44,784 nt of DNA from Candidatus Omnitrophota bacterium (GTDB taxonomy: Bacteria > Hinthialibacterota > Hinthialibacteria > Hinthialibacterales > Hinthialibacteraceae), in NCBI GenBank assembly GCA_003598175.1, contig QZKN01000090.1, positions 1-44,784 on the forward strand, read 5' to 3'. The notes below the pieces were generated by a model. It was not told the origin of the DNA. It saw only the letters and a list, made by a program, of their open reading frames with translations, and did no database searches. How positions within the stretch are numbered: the first letter of the stretch is position 1; each line of letters starts with the position of its first letter. The translations under genes were made by a program, and so were the position numbers. Below are positions 26,792 through 35,489 of this stretch, piece by piece.

Positions 26792-27508
26792 TCATTCTTC
26801 TTTGGCATAAAGGATGTTCCGAATATGGTCGACCAGAATCGTGACGGCTTTCCCCACATCCTTATCCGCGATGGCTTCAACCAGTTTTCCATGATCTTCC
26901 ATATCCTTGATTGTTGGTAGGGAACTATAGGGCCCTATCCCAATCGATTCGTGAAAATATTCTCCCAAAATCGCATGAAATTGTTCGGTGAATTCGCATC
27001 CCGCCGCATCAAAAATAATTTGATGGAATTCGATTTCACGTCGCGCCACGCTCTCCTCCACGTCGGGTGTGATGGGTTGGCCGGGTTTGACCATCTCGTA
27101 CATTTCTTCGGCCAATAGCCGCATCCGTTCAATTTGATCCGCCGTCGCCCTCTCCACCGCCAACGGCAAGGTACCGACTTCCAACACAAAGCGCATGTGG
27201 CAGAGTTTCGACCATGTTGCCTTATCGCCGATCATCGGCGCGAGCGATTTTGCCATCGTGCTGATGGCATTGCTGTTGCTGACGCAAAGCCCCAATCCCT
27301 GCCGACTCGTCACAATCCCCAACCCACGGAGTTGGCCGACCGCTTCACGAATCACCGTTCGCGAAACGCCGAACTGTCGGGCAAGATCAGCCTCCGTCCC
27401 CAACACCTTCCCATGCGCCAGTCTCTCGCGTCGTATCAGCGCACAGATTTGGTTTGCCACTTCCGTGCTTAAGGCGTTATGGGGAAGACGCTTCTCTTTG
27501 GTTTTCAA
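26792..27508 (-). CDS. FadR-type GntR transcriptional regulator
   Basis: This 238-aa protein has an N-terminal winged helix-turn-helix (about residues 13-78; LGTEADLARQFGVSRTVIRE, then AVGQLRGLGIVTSRQGLG) and a C-terminal all-helical FCD domain (about 95-235) with EFHQIIFDAAG and KAVTILVDHI, whose His residues often bind a metal. Such regulators commonly sense sugar acids or other carboxylates in uronate, gluconate or lactate pathways. A near-perfect 21-bp palindrome lies about 80 bp upstream of its start and is a likely autoregulatory site. Glycan-active genes on both sides fit a sugar-acid effector. Confidence 0.9.
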   Translation of the reverse strand: MKTKEKRLPHNALSTEVANQICALIRRERLAHGKVLGTEADLARQFGVSRTVIREAVGQLRGLGIVTSRQGLGLCVSNSNAISTMAKSLAPMIGDKATWSKLCHMRFVLEVGTLPLAVERATADQIERMRLLAEEMYEMVKPGQPITPDVEESVARREIEFHQIIFDAAGCEFTEQFHAILGEYFHESIGIGPYSSLPTIKDMEDHGKLVEAIADKDVGKAVTILVDHIRNILYAKEE

Positions 27509-27585
27509 CTATCGTTACCTTTTCCATTTCACAGGTTTTCAATTTCAATCCGTCTTGCGCATGTTTTTATCATTTGGCGTCACTA

Positions 27586-27606
27586 ATTGTATGATTATCA
27601 TACAAT
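27586..27606. promoter_or_regulatory. Likely GntR operator
   Basis: ATTGTATGAT (27586-27595) and ATCATACAAT (27597-27606) form 10-bp perfect arms around a single T. The shape, AT-rich half sites with a TGT/ACA core, fits FadR-subfamily operators. It lies 78 bp upstream of the regulator gene, in the 333-bp gap before the end of the modular glycan-binding gene. The rest of that gap is AT-rich with no other sign. Confidence 0.65.
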
Positions 27607-27841
27607 ATCACAAAATGTACAAGGATTCAATATATTTTTTCAACACGGCAAAGAAAAAACGTATTCAATGGAGGTTTATCAATTCAAATAGTAGGGGTCA
27701 TTTTTGTGGGCGCTTCAAAACCGGTTGGAATTTTTCGTCCCCAATCCTCTTCGTAAAAGGAACAGGCAACCGTCAAGGAGACAGGAGGTTATCCACTCAT
27801 TGACGAGGGATTATGAAGGGCGCTTACGTTGAACAATTAAA

Positions 27842-29941
27842 TTAATACAACATAAAATCCAACACCGGAACTTCCGATCCGGGCGGCACGTAGGCGAGCG
27901 GATCCTGATCGAGTTTATTGGTTATCACCAACCAGTCGATCTGGGTATTGTCTTCTCGTCCGTACAACCGGAATACGTGTACGCCGGCGTCGAGAAACCA
28001 TGTTTTGTCGGGTTCACCGTCGGTTCGGATCCAGCTGGTATGGAACGAGTTATCAATAATACCGCTGCCTTGGAACCGGTCAAAATTGTTATCCGAGATG
28101 AGGGGTTCATCGTCCATGCCCACCCAGAAAGAATCATCCGAATCGGAAGGCGTGCGCGTTCGGGCAATAATGCGATAGGGACCCGGTTCGACGACTTCGA
28201 AATGGTAGTCAATATGATGATTCAAGTTTGCGGGAGTTGCGCCGCCTATGGAATTGACATAAACCTCTTCGCTGGCATTGCGATCGTAAAACAAGCTAAA
28301 ATGCCCGCCAAACGTCGGAGTGACCAGGACGCCATTCTCCGCTTCGATGAACGCTTCCCCGCCGACGAGTTTGACCGGCGTCGGATTGGTTTGATTGATC
28401 GCCAACACCTGTCCCTGTTTCGGCGTGCCGATTAGCCCGATCTGCTCATTGGGATTGTCGGTGAACGCAAACCAATCTAATTTTGCGCCGGTTTCCCGAT
28501 TTTGCACCACCAGAAATGATCGTCCAGCCGGCAAATTGAATTCTTTATGATCCCCGGCTATCAGATTCCAAAATCGTTGGGCCGGATCGTAATTTTCCCA
28601 CCAACGGATCGTCCATTGCCGATTGTTGGCGAGGCCGAATCCATAAGGATCCGTTCGCTCCAAAATATCAATGCCCATATAGAAGGAATCGCTGTTGCCG
28701 TCTTCACCCCGCGTCCTGGCTATCATGTAATAGGTTCCCGCGCGTTGCACATTCAATTCGTATTCCAACGAACCGCGATTGGCGATGTTGATCAGACCCA
28801 ATCCACCGGAAGCGCGGGGATCGGCGTAAATCAAAAAGCCGGTTTGATCATCCAGGATTTGTGCTTGTTCAGCCTCGATCAAAGAGACGGTTCCCGGAGC
28901 GATCACAAAAGGCTCGGACGCGGGCATGACCACGGGAACTTTGGGCAATATCGAATCTTCGCCGATATAACTCGTGCGATTGATTCCCTCGCTGAAGGTA
29001 CCTTGCCATGCTCCCGAGATGCCATTGCCGAGCGTGGCGGTATAGGACAGAGTCGCTTCTCCGGTTAATCCGTCTACTGTCCAATCGATAACGCCGTTTT
29101 GTGTGAAGGTTACTTCCCCTTGAGAAACTCGAACGTTGGAAACAGACGTTCCGATGGGCGTCAATTCATTCACGACCGCGTCCACGGTTTCACTTGCGTG
29201 CGCAGTAACCGTGATTTCCACATTCGCGCCAGGCGTCCAGTTCTCCAACGGAATCGAGCGTTTCACCCATAACGGAAGAGGGGTAATGGCCACATCCGTG
29301 AATTCGAATTCGCCCAGTTCGCCGCCGTTGGCGGTGGCCGCCAGACCGACGTATACCGTTTCCGACAGGGGAATCGCTTCGGTTTGCACATAATTCCACG
29401 CCCCGGCGTCATTCATGGTGTAAAAGTGGATGCTGTTGCCGATGCGTTCCAGCTTGATGGGACCCGTGTTGTTTGCGGCATACCCACCCACTCCCACATC
29501 GCCGTCGACATTGGTTCCGCTCCCCTTCGCCGTACGGAAATAGGGAAAAACCGTCCCATTGGCCGCGTCGGTGTTCGATCCCGGAATGGTATCGGCGGCG
29601 CGCAAATAGGAGGCATGAACCGAATCGACATCGAGATCCTGCCGAATCATCAAACCGCCCAATCCATCCGCTTGTGTGGCGAATACATCGCATTCGATGG
29701 AAAAACTGCCCGTCATCCGTGAACACACAAAATTAAATTCATCTCGCAGCGTCTCGCGGCCAATGCTGACTCCCAGCGCATCCAGCGTATACGCGCCGCC
29801 GTTATACGCGACCTGGCTGGGCGCCAGTGGGTTGTTTTCCAGACCGATATCCACTTGCGCCTCGAAAACTCCGACTTGCGCCAAGACTCCACTTGCGAGG
29901 AACAGAAATAATAAACAGCTCAAAAATCGAAGTTTCATCAT
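27842..29941 (-). CDS. Large exported protein with two carbohydrate-binding-like modules
   Basis: This 699-aa protein has a signal peptide (MMKLRFLSCLLFLFLASGVLA). The first 220 residues look like a concanavalin-type sandwich (SFSIECDVFATQADGLGGLM). A stretch of about 100 residues resembles an Ig-like strand set (PGANVEITVTAHASE). Two CBM6/CBM35-like modules follow, each opening with an EAE motif (SLIEAEQAQIL and AFIEAENGVLV) and containing YYMIARTRG or YRIIARTRT. No catalytic domain is evident, so it probably binds glycans at the cell surface. The ATG at 29941 has AGGAGG 7 nt upstream; the longer frame to 29998 lacks one. Confidence 0.75.
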   Translation of the reverse strand: MMKLRFLSCLLFLFLASGVLAQVGVFEAQVDIGLENNPLAPSQVAYNGGAYTLDALGVSIGRETLRDEFNFVCSRMTGSFSIECDVFATQADGLGGLMIRQDLDVDSVHASYLRAADTIPGSNTDAANGTVFPYFRTAKGSGTNVDGDVGVGGYAANNTGPIKLERIGNSIHFYTMNDAGAWNYVQTEAIPLSETVYVGLAATANGGELGEFEFTDVAITPLPLWVKRSIPLENWTPGANVEITVTAHASETVDAVVNELTPIGTSVSNVRVSQGEVTFTQNGVIDWTVDGLTGEATLSYTATLGNGISGAWQGTFSEGINRTSYIGEDSILPKVPVVMPASEPFVIAPGTVSLIEAEQAQILDDQTGFLIYADPRASGGLGLINIANRGSLEYELNVQRAGTYYMIARTRGEDGNSDSFYMGIDILERTDPYGFGLANNRQWTIRWWENYDPAQRFWNLIAGDHKEFNLPAGRSFLVVQNRETGAKLDWFAFTDNPNEQIGLIGTPKQGQVLAINQTNPTPVKLVGGEAFIEAENGVLVTPTFGGHFSLFYDRNASEEVYVNSIGGATPANLNHHIDYHFEVVEPGPYRIIARTRTPSDSDDSFWVGMDDEPLISDNNFDRFQGSGIIDNSFHTSWIRTDGEPDKTWFLDAGVHVFRLYGREDNTQIDWLVITNKLDQDPLAYVPPGSEVPVLDFMLY

Positions 29942-30061
29942 GAAAAAACCTCCTTCTTTATTACTACGCAAAGAGTCATCCTTTGCGTTTCTTCCCATAA
30001 CGGTAAAATTATAGAAAAAAAGTTACCCAGTCATCTAACAATTACCATAAATCAGTTTAGT

Positions 30062-31113
30062 CGTGAAGGGAGATGAAATTTGAATTCTCGGGGAACTGAC
30101 TATATTCTTGATTCTTATTCACTCAGTTTCCGCAGGGATATTGCTCTTTCCAATCCTCCTCGGCAATTGAGCGATCGTGTTCATTTCCCTGTTTCCTTCA
30201 GAGATGATGAGAACGTGGATATTATCCAACCGCCAGTGGGCATGAGGATTCATCCCCTCTTTACGGTAGGCGGAAAGGGGGTGAACGTAAAAGGGAGTCA
30301 TTCCGTTAATCCGACTTTATTTTTTCACCTATCCATGTATGGATGTTCTCCTTTATTACGAATCATATGAACGCTATTCATGGATTCGAGGATTTTCTTT
30401 TTTATGTTGGGCGCCCAACGATTTGTTTTTTCAGGGCATTTTTTTTGGGCGACTACGTTTTTTGCAGGTGGGATTCGCTTCGCTCATCGCCACCCTACGA
30501 CCTGCCTTCCCTGTTGGAGAATCGGTTCGCCTCGACACGATTCTTTTTCCCCGTCGCGGGATTCTACCGGTCCCGTGACGGGGAATACCATGCAGGAGCG
30601 GCAGGGCGATCCGGGTCACCAGCCCGGACCGGGGAGTCTCACCGGCTCTCACAACCTTTTTTTGTCCGCCTCGATTTACGAGGGGGACGGTGTAGTCATG
30701 GGTGTTTCTCCATCAAACCGCGAATGTGCGGGCGGGATGCCCGTGCATTGCGCCACCCTGGTTTGATGGTCATACTGCCATAGCGCTATGGTGCCCGATT
30801 TTAATATTGCAAATTATGGGCCAATTTTCTGATTTTTATTGTATGTTTTTATAATTCAGGGAGTTAGGAGAAAGGATCGTGGTCATATTTTTTGTTCAAA
30901 AATTGTTTGTTATCAAATGGGGCACGATCATACCATAAGATTCGTTTCATTTGAAGTGAATACATTCATCCTCCATGAAATGGGCGCCATCCCGGCGTGA
31001 TTGCTTGATTTCTTTTCTTCGATCTTCTACTTTATCCATTGGCTTTTGGTATCTCGCCGGCAATACCTGGTGGATACATCACGCTTCAATCCAATGAAAC
31101 CGAGGTCGATCCC
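30062..31113. other. Gene-free, hairpin-rich region
   Basis: About 1.1 kb without a credible gene. It holds a 14-bp palindrome gttgggcgcccaac (about 30407-30420), an imperfect mirrored word gggtgggattcgctt...gccaccctac type (30465-30498), a hairpin cluster at 30548-30668, mirrored ccatcaaacc/ggtttgatgg (30710-30769) and ccatagcgctatgg (30778-30791). The frames that stay open across it translate to low-complexity Arg/Phe/Ser/Pro-rich strings and are not genes. The last 300 bp are AT-rich and probably carry the promoter of the esterase gene. Confidence 0.6.
30548..30668 (+). ncRNA. Possible structured RNA element
   Basis: Three stems follow each other: ccccgtcgcggga with tcccgtgacgggg (one G.T bulge position, 30550-30583), tccgggtcaccagcccgga (about 30610-30628) and ccggggagtctcaccgg (about 30629-30645). 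A run of seven or more T follows at 30657-30663. GC-rich stems ending in a T-run could be a small RNA with its own terminator, or only a repeat. No known family was recognised. Confidence 0.3.
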
Positions 31114-32316
31114 ATGAAATTCATTCCCGTTCTTGCAATCCTGTTTCTCCATATCAATGGATCCATAATCGTGATTGCGGATATGGACTCGCCGAAACCA
31201 GCGGAGGAATTACCGGCAATCAAGGGACTTCCCGATCCGTTCACTTTTCTCGACGGCTCGCCGGTGAAAACGCAAGACGATTGGGAACGCCGGCGCGACG
31301 AATTGAAAGGCCTATTTCAACAATATATGTATGGCCATCTGCCTCCCAAACCGGAAAAAATGACGATTCACCGAAGCGAACCGGTGACGGATAGGGAAAC
31401 CGAAGTCGCCATTCAGGATATCGCATTGTTGCTGGAACAGGGTGAGAAGACGCTCACGATGCACGTTCGTCTCGTTCTCCCTTTAAATGCAAAGAATCCC
31501 TCGCCCGTTATCGTGCAAAGCGGTTTCGGATTTTTTGGCGGCAGGAGCCCGGAGAAAAAACCGCCTTCCGGCAAACCTTTCATGGCATTCACTAAACGAG
31601 GATATGCCGTCGCGGAATTGCAATTCCAGGAATTGGCGGCTGACAGCAAAGAACAGGCGAGAGCCACGGGCGTCTATCGGCTATTCGGCGACGATCTCGA
31701 TTGCGGCGCATTGATGGCGTGGGCATGGGGAATGCATCGGGTGATTGACGCACTCGAGTCGGTTAACTCAATCGATTCGAAAAAGATCATCGTTACCGGC
31801 CATTCTCGTTACGGAAAAGCGTCGCTGGTTGCCGGAGCGTTCGACGAGCGAATCGCCCTGACGGTTCCCAGCCATTCCGGCTGTGCGGGCAGCGCCCCCT
31901 ATCGCTTTATCTACGGCAAGAGTGAACAATTGCACAACATCGTGGGATTCACGCATTGGTTTCGTCCGGATTTCAATCAGTTTGTCGGTAACGTGGAACG
32001 GCTGCCGGTCGATCAGCATCTGCTTCTCGCCCTTGTCGCTCCGCGCGCCTTGCTGCAAACCGAGGGCACACAAGACGAATGGACCAATCCCGAAGGCGCT
32101 CAACTCACGCACCTGGCCGCCAAAAAAGTCTACGAATTCCTGCATGCATACGACAAGATCAGTATCCGCTTCCGTCCGGTCGGGCATATCCCCAGCAACG
32201 ATGACTTGATGGATTTTGCCGATCATGTGTTCTTTCAAAAACCGTTGTCATCGGAATTCGGCAAACCGGCATACGAAGAGGAAAAAAACGCTTACAGATG
32301 GAATATTCCGCAATAA
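31114..32316 (+). CDS. CE15-like alpha/beta-hydrolase (glucuronoyl-esterase-like)
   Basis: This 400-aa protein has an N-terminal hydrophobic segment (signal peptide, about residues 1-22) and an alpha/beta-hydrolase fold. The nucleophile elbow G229-H-S231-R-Y-G-K matches the G-x-S-R-x-G-K form peculiar to carbohydrate esterase family 15, and H358 (RPVGH) is the likely catalytic His. CE15 enzymes cut the ester between glucuronic acid in xylan and lignin or other alcohols. The family Glu near SGxGG appears replaced (PSHSGCAGS); D321 could serve instead. The ATG at 31114 has GAGG upstream and starts the signal peptide. Confidence 0.8.
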   Translation: MKFIPVLAILFLHINGSIIVIADMDSPKPAEELPAIKGLPDPFTFLDGSPVKTQDDWERRRDELKGLFQQYMYGHLPPKPEKMTIHRSEPVTDRETEVAIQDIALLLEQGEKTLTMHVRLVLPLNAKNPSPVIVQSGFGFFGGRSPEKKPPSGKPFMAFTKRGYAVAELQFQELAADSKEQARATGVYRLFGDDLDCGALMAWAWGMHRVIDALESVNSIDSKKIIVTGHSRYGKASLVAGAFDERIALTVPSHSGCAGSAPYRFIYGKSEQLHNIVGFTHWFRPDFNQFVGNVERLPVDQHLLLALVAPRALLQTEGTQDEWTNPEGAQLTHLAAKKVYEFLHAYDKISIRFRPVGHIPSNDDLMDFADHVFFQKPLSSEFGKPAYEEEKNAYRWNIPQ

Positions 32317-32456
32317 AGAGATTATTATTCACTTTTCGAAATAACTCACCTTACGCAAAATATGAAAAGTAAGGAAGAGTACTACGGATCAATGAGAACA
32401 GAAATTTTCATTCCATAGAATAGATTAACTGTTACTCATAAGTTCATGAGAAACAA

Positions 32457-32657
32457 ACCCCAACGGGGTATAAGAGGAAAGCCAGCGGGCAACGCCCCTG
32501 GAACAGTGTTTGTGCCGGATTTCCAAGCCCTGAAAGGGTGAAAGAATGGGTTAGACTGCCTTTGTTCTTACGCCCTTTCAGGGCTGACTTGCTTATATAT
32601 TTATCATAACCAGGGGCGTTGCCCGCTGGCTGTCTTCTCTTACCCCGTTGGGGTATA
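32457..32657. repeat. Full copy D of the ~200-bp palindromic repeat family
   Basis: The element is nearly the same as the copy at 15957: taccccgttggggta-type ends, gccagcgggcaacgcccctgg mirrored by ccaggggcgttgcccgctggc, and agccctgaaagggtg mirrored by cgccctttcagggct. It lies in the 598-bp gap between the esterase and the first PQQ-like gene. The remainder of that gap is AT-rich with nothing recognised. Confidence 0.9.
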
Positions 32658-32914
32658 AGACAAAGACCAATAAAAAACCGGATGAGGAAAGATTGCTCTA
32701 TATTAGGGCATATGCATTGGATAAGTTATTAAGGGAACAAAAAAAATGAGTCAATACTCCTATTCGGGAACGAACGTTATTGATAATTGTTATTGATTTT
32801 TTCTCCCGTTTGTGGATAATACCTCACAGAAGCGAATGGTTTATTGTGCTTGCTGCATCATCGGTGATTTTTCTCAAACACCATCTTCCATTGTATTGGA
32901 TCAAAGGAGATACC

Positions 32915-34141
32915 ATGAAAAGAACGAATCGATGGCGTGTAGGAGCCGTACTCTGCATGTTTCTGTTCAGCATAAGTTCCGTTTGCGCGCAGGATTGGCC
33001 GCAATGGCGGGGTCCCGATCGGGATGGCAAGGTAAGTGGCTTTACCACCCCGCAGGAATGGCCGAAAGAACTGAAACAAGTCTGGCAAACAAAAGTGGGA
33101 TTGGGAGACGCATCCATCGCGTTGGTGGGAGAAAAACTGTATGTTTTCACCCGGCAGGGCGATGAGGAAGCAATCCTGTGCCTGAATGCGGGCAGCGGCG
33201 ACGAACTCTGGCGGAACGCCTATACGACGCCGGCGGTAACCGGACCTCCCGGTTCGCATCCCGGCCCCCGCAGCACTCCCACGGTCGCGGACGGAAAAGT
33301 GGTCACGTTGGGCGTCAACGGCGTTCTTTCCTGCCTGAACGCGGCTGATGGCAATGTCGTTTGGCGCAAGGATGAGTATACAAAGACCGTGCCGGAATTC
33401 TTCACTGCCATGTCGCCCATCGTTGTGGACGGGATGTGCATAGCGCACCTTGGCGGAAAAGACAATGGAGTTCTTCTTGCGTTTGATTTAGCGAGTGGAG
33501 CGCAGAAATGGAAATGGGAAGGCGATGGTCCGACTTATTCCTCGCCTGTTTTGATGACGGTGGAAGGGATGAAACAACTGGTTGTTCAAACGGAAAAAAA
33601 CCTCATCGGTTTTGATCCGGTCGACGGAAAACTGCTGTGGCAAATCGCAACGCCGAATCAACGAAGATTTTACAGCTCGTCCACGCCGATCGTCGACGGG
33701 CAAACGTTGATCGTCACCGGCCAGGGCGGCGGCACAAAGGCTTACAAAATCGCAAAACAGGACGATAAATTTGTCACGGAAGAACTATGGATCAATGAGG
33801 AACCGGGCGTCGCATTCAATACGCCGGTGTTAAAGAACGGTCTGCTTTACGGCCTTAACGTCGCAGGGAATATATTTTGCCTCAATGCGAAAACCGGAAA
33901 ATCGGCCTGGACCGATAGTAACCGAATCGATCGATTCGGTTCCATTCTCGACGCCGGATCGGTTCTTGTCGCGCTCTCTCCGAAATCCGAATTCATCGTA
34001 TTCAAACCCAGCGATACATACTATGAGGAAGTTGCTCGCATTAAAGTTTCCGAAACGCCAATTTACGCTCATCCGTTGCTCGCCGGCAACCATGTTTTCA
34101 TCAAAGATCAGGAATCGGTAACGAAATTCTCTATCGAATAA
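32915..34141 (+). CDS. Exported PQQ-like beta-propeller protein
   Basis: This 408-aa protein has a signal peptide (about residues 1-26) and then the propeller opening DWPQWRGPDRDGK. Repeated blade motifs such as LNAGSGDELWRN, LNAADGNVVWRK and FDPVDGKLLWQI (the A-x-D/T-G-x-x-x-W pattern) show the PQQ-like or YfgL/BamB-like fold. These domains usually hold proteins or small ligands; a bound PQQ cannot be claimed. The ATG at 32915 is preferred to upstream starts because of AAAGGAGA and the signal peptide. It is separated from the operon downstream by 555 bp, but its paralogues lie in that operon. Confidence 0.85.
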   Translation: MKRTNRWRVGAVLCMFLFSISSVCAQDWPQWRGPDRDGKVSGFTTPQEWPKELKQVWQTKVGLGDASIALVGEKLYVFTRQGDEEAILCLNAGSGDELWRNAYTTPAVTGPPGSHPGPRSTPTVADGKVVTLGVNGVLSCLNAADGNVVWRKDEYTKTVPEFFTAMSPIVVDGMCIAHLGGKDNGVLLAFDLASGAQKWKWEGDGPTYSSPVLMTVEGMKQLVVQTEKNLIGFDPVDGKLLWQIATPNQRRFYSSSTPIVDGQTLIVTGQGGGTKAYKIAKQDDKFVTEELWINEEPGVAFNTPVLKNGLLYGLNVAGNIFCLNAKTGKSAWTDSNRIDRFGSILDAGSVLVALSPKSEFIVFKPSDTYYEEVARIKVSETPIYAHPLLAGNHVFIKDQESVTKFSIE

Positions 34142-34504
34142 ACAGAAACTTATTGAAAACTCGAGAATCATGCCATCAATTGCCGAAATCGGATAATTCA
34201 ATGGCTTTGCCTGCCCACCACATCATTCAAATTGGTCTCCGCCTGTCTTCTGCAATGATTGACATTGTAGGAATATGGCTTCACCTCTCTATTTAAACAC
34301 AAAGCAAACATCAATGCGGAAAAAGTACGTCCCGTGTTTGAATGGAAATCTTCCTGATTGGCGGAACATTGAATAGGATACGGAAGACAAATGAAAGATA
34401 CGACAGGATTGGAATTTCAAGGTAATTGTCCATGGAAAAAAGAATTTTCCTGGAAAAAATCGTGAAGTCGACTTCGCCGATTTACATGTTACGGGGATTC
34501 TTGT

Positions 34505-34625
34505 TTTATATGAACATTCTTCGTAGGGGCGGTTCGCGAACCGCCCCTACGAAGAATGTTCATTGCGCCCCTACGAGGAATGTTCATTGTTTGTTGTGAC
34601 CAATCGGTCATGTCGGTTTATATGA
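34505..34625. repeat. Family 3 repeat, copy 2, with perfect 54-bp palindrome
   Basis: Positions 34510-34563 read the same on both strands over all 54 bases. A half copy (cgcccctacgaggaatgttc) follows at once, then the tail gttgtgaccaatcggtcatg. The word tttatatga marks both ends, as in the copy at 23009. It lies in the 555-bp gap before the ferredoxin operon; the rest of that gap (34142-34500) shows no gene. Confidence 0.9.
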
Positions 34626-34696
34626 AACCGGTTACCATAATTAGAGAATTTCAACAGGTGGTTCCGTTCCTTTCGGAATATGAAATGAGTTGAATC

Positions 34697-34927
34697 GTGG
34701 AAAAACAAGTGAACCGACGCGAGTTATTACGAACGATCGGCCGCCTTGCGGCCGTTGGCGGCGTTGTGTGTATTGGCAGCGTTGTCACACGCAACGCTGT
34801 ATTTTCACCGGAGGAGGAATCCTGCGGAGAACCGAATCCATGCCAAAACTGTGGTTTATTGAACCACTGCTCCCATCCCCAAGCCCTCTCCGCCCGGCAG
34901 AAGAGTAAGGAACAAATTCATGGTTAG
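34697..34927 (+). CDS. Small Tat-type Cys-rich exported protein
   Basis: This 76-aa protein begins with a Tat-like signal (NRRELLRTIGRLAAVGGVV). The mature part has four Cys in a symmetric pattern, C43-x5-C49-x2-C52-x5-C58, which could hold a metal or an iron-sulfur cluster. It starts at a GTG and its stop lies 8 nt inside the next gene, so it is translated together with the ferredoxin. I do not know a named family, though short proteins of this kind accompany polyferredoxin genes in other bacteria as far as I recall. Confidence 0.7.
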   Translation: MEKQVNRRELLRTIGRLAAVGGVVCIGSVVTRNAVFSPEEESCGEPNPCQNCGLLNHCSHPQALSARQKSKEQIHG

Positions 34928-35489
34928 TTCAAATCAAGAATTTACCCGACGCCGTCTTTTAAAAGACGGCTTTCGCAATGTTTGTATTTTGGGCATCGGC
35001 GGCGCATCGGGCATTCTCATGGCTCGCGGTCAAACCGACCAGTATTGTTGGCAGATCGATCCGCAAAAATGTATCGCATGTGGAAATTGCGCGACCTTTT
35101 GTGTGCTGGAGGAATCGGCGGTCAAATGTGTGCAGACGTATGCCATGTGCGGATACTGCAAACTGTGCACGGGATTCTTCGATCCCGCTCCCAACGCCCT
35201 CAACACCGGCGCGGAAAACCAACTCTGCCCCACCGGCGCGATTATCCGCACGTTTGTGGAAGATCCCTATTATGAATATACAATTGACGAGAGCCTCTGC
35301 ATTGGGTGCGGCAAATGCGTCAAATGGTGTAAAGCATTCGGCAACGGCTCCTTTTACCTGCAGGTTCGTCACGATCGCTGCGTGAATTGCAATCAATGCG
35401 CCATCGCGGCGGCCTGTCCATCGGAAGCGTTTCAAAGAGTCCCGGCGGATCAGCCGTACTTATTGAAAGGAACCAACCACAGCGGATGA
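34920..35489 (+). CDS. Tat-exported polyferredoxin
   Basis: This 189-aa protein has a twin-arginine-like start (FTRRRLLKDGF) and many Cys. Four cluster-binding sets can be traced: C51-x2-C54-x2-C57-x3-C61; C77-x2-C80-x2-C83 with C70 or C103-P; C127-x2-C130-x2-C133-x3-C137; and C154-x2-C157-x2-C160-x5-C166-P. It resembles NapG/DmsB-type electron carriers that work outside the cytoplasmic membrane. It overlaps both neighbours by a few nt (8 before, 4 after), so it is made together with the membrane polyferredoxin. Confidence 0.85.
   Translation: MVSSNQEFTRRRLLKDGFRNVCILGIGGASGILMARGQTDQYCWQIDPQKCIACGNCATFCVLEESAVKCVQTYAMCGYCKLCTGFFDPAPNALNTGAENQLCPTGAIIRTFVEDPYYEYTIDESLCIGCGKCVKWCKAFGNGSFYLQVRHDRCVNCNQCAIAAACPSEAFQRVPADQPYLLKGTNHSG

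Noticed and set aside
27195..27803. 202-aa plus-strand frame over the GntR gene start
   Set aside because: It is mostly antisense to the regulator gene and has no recognisable domain; the regulator frame has a clear winged helix.
30343..30783. 146-aa frame in the gene-free region
   Set aside because: It crosses several hairpins, has low-complexity composition and no ribosome-binding site; two other frames stay open across the same stretch.
34201..34296. 31-aa frame after the first PQQ-like gene
   Set aside because: Too short, no ribosome-binding site and no support from neighbours.
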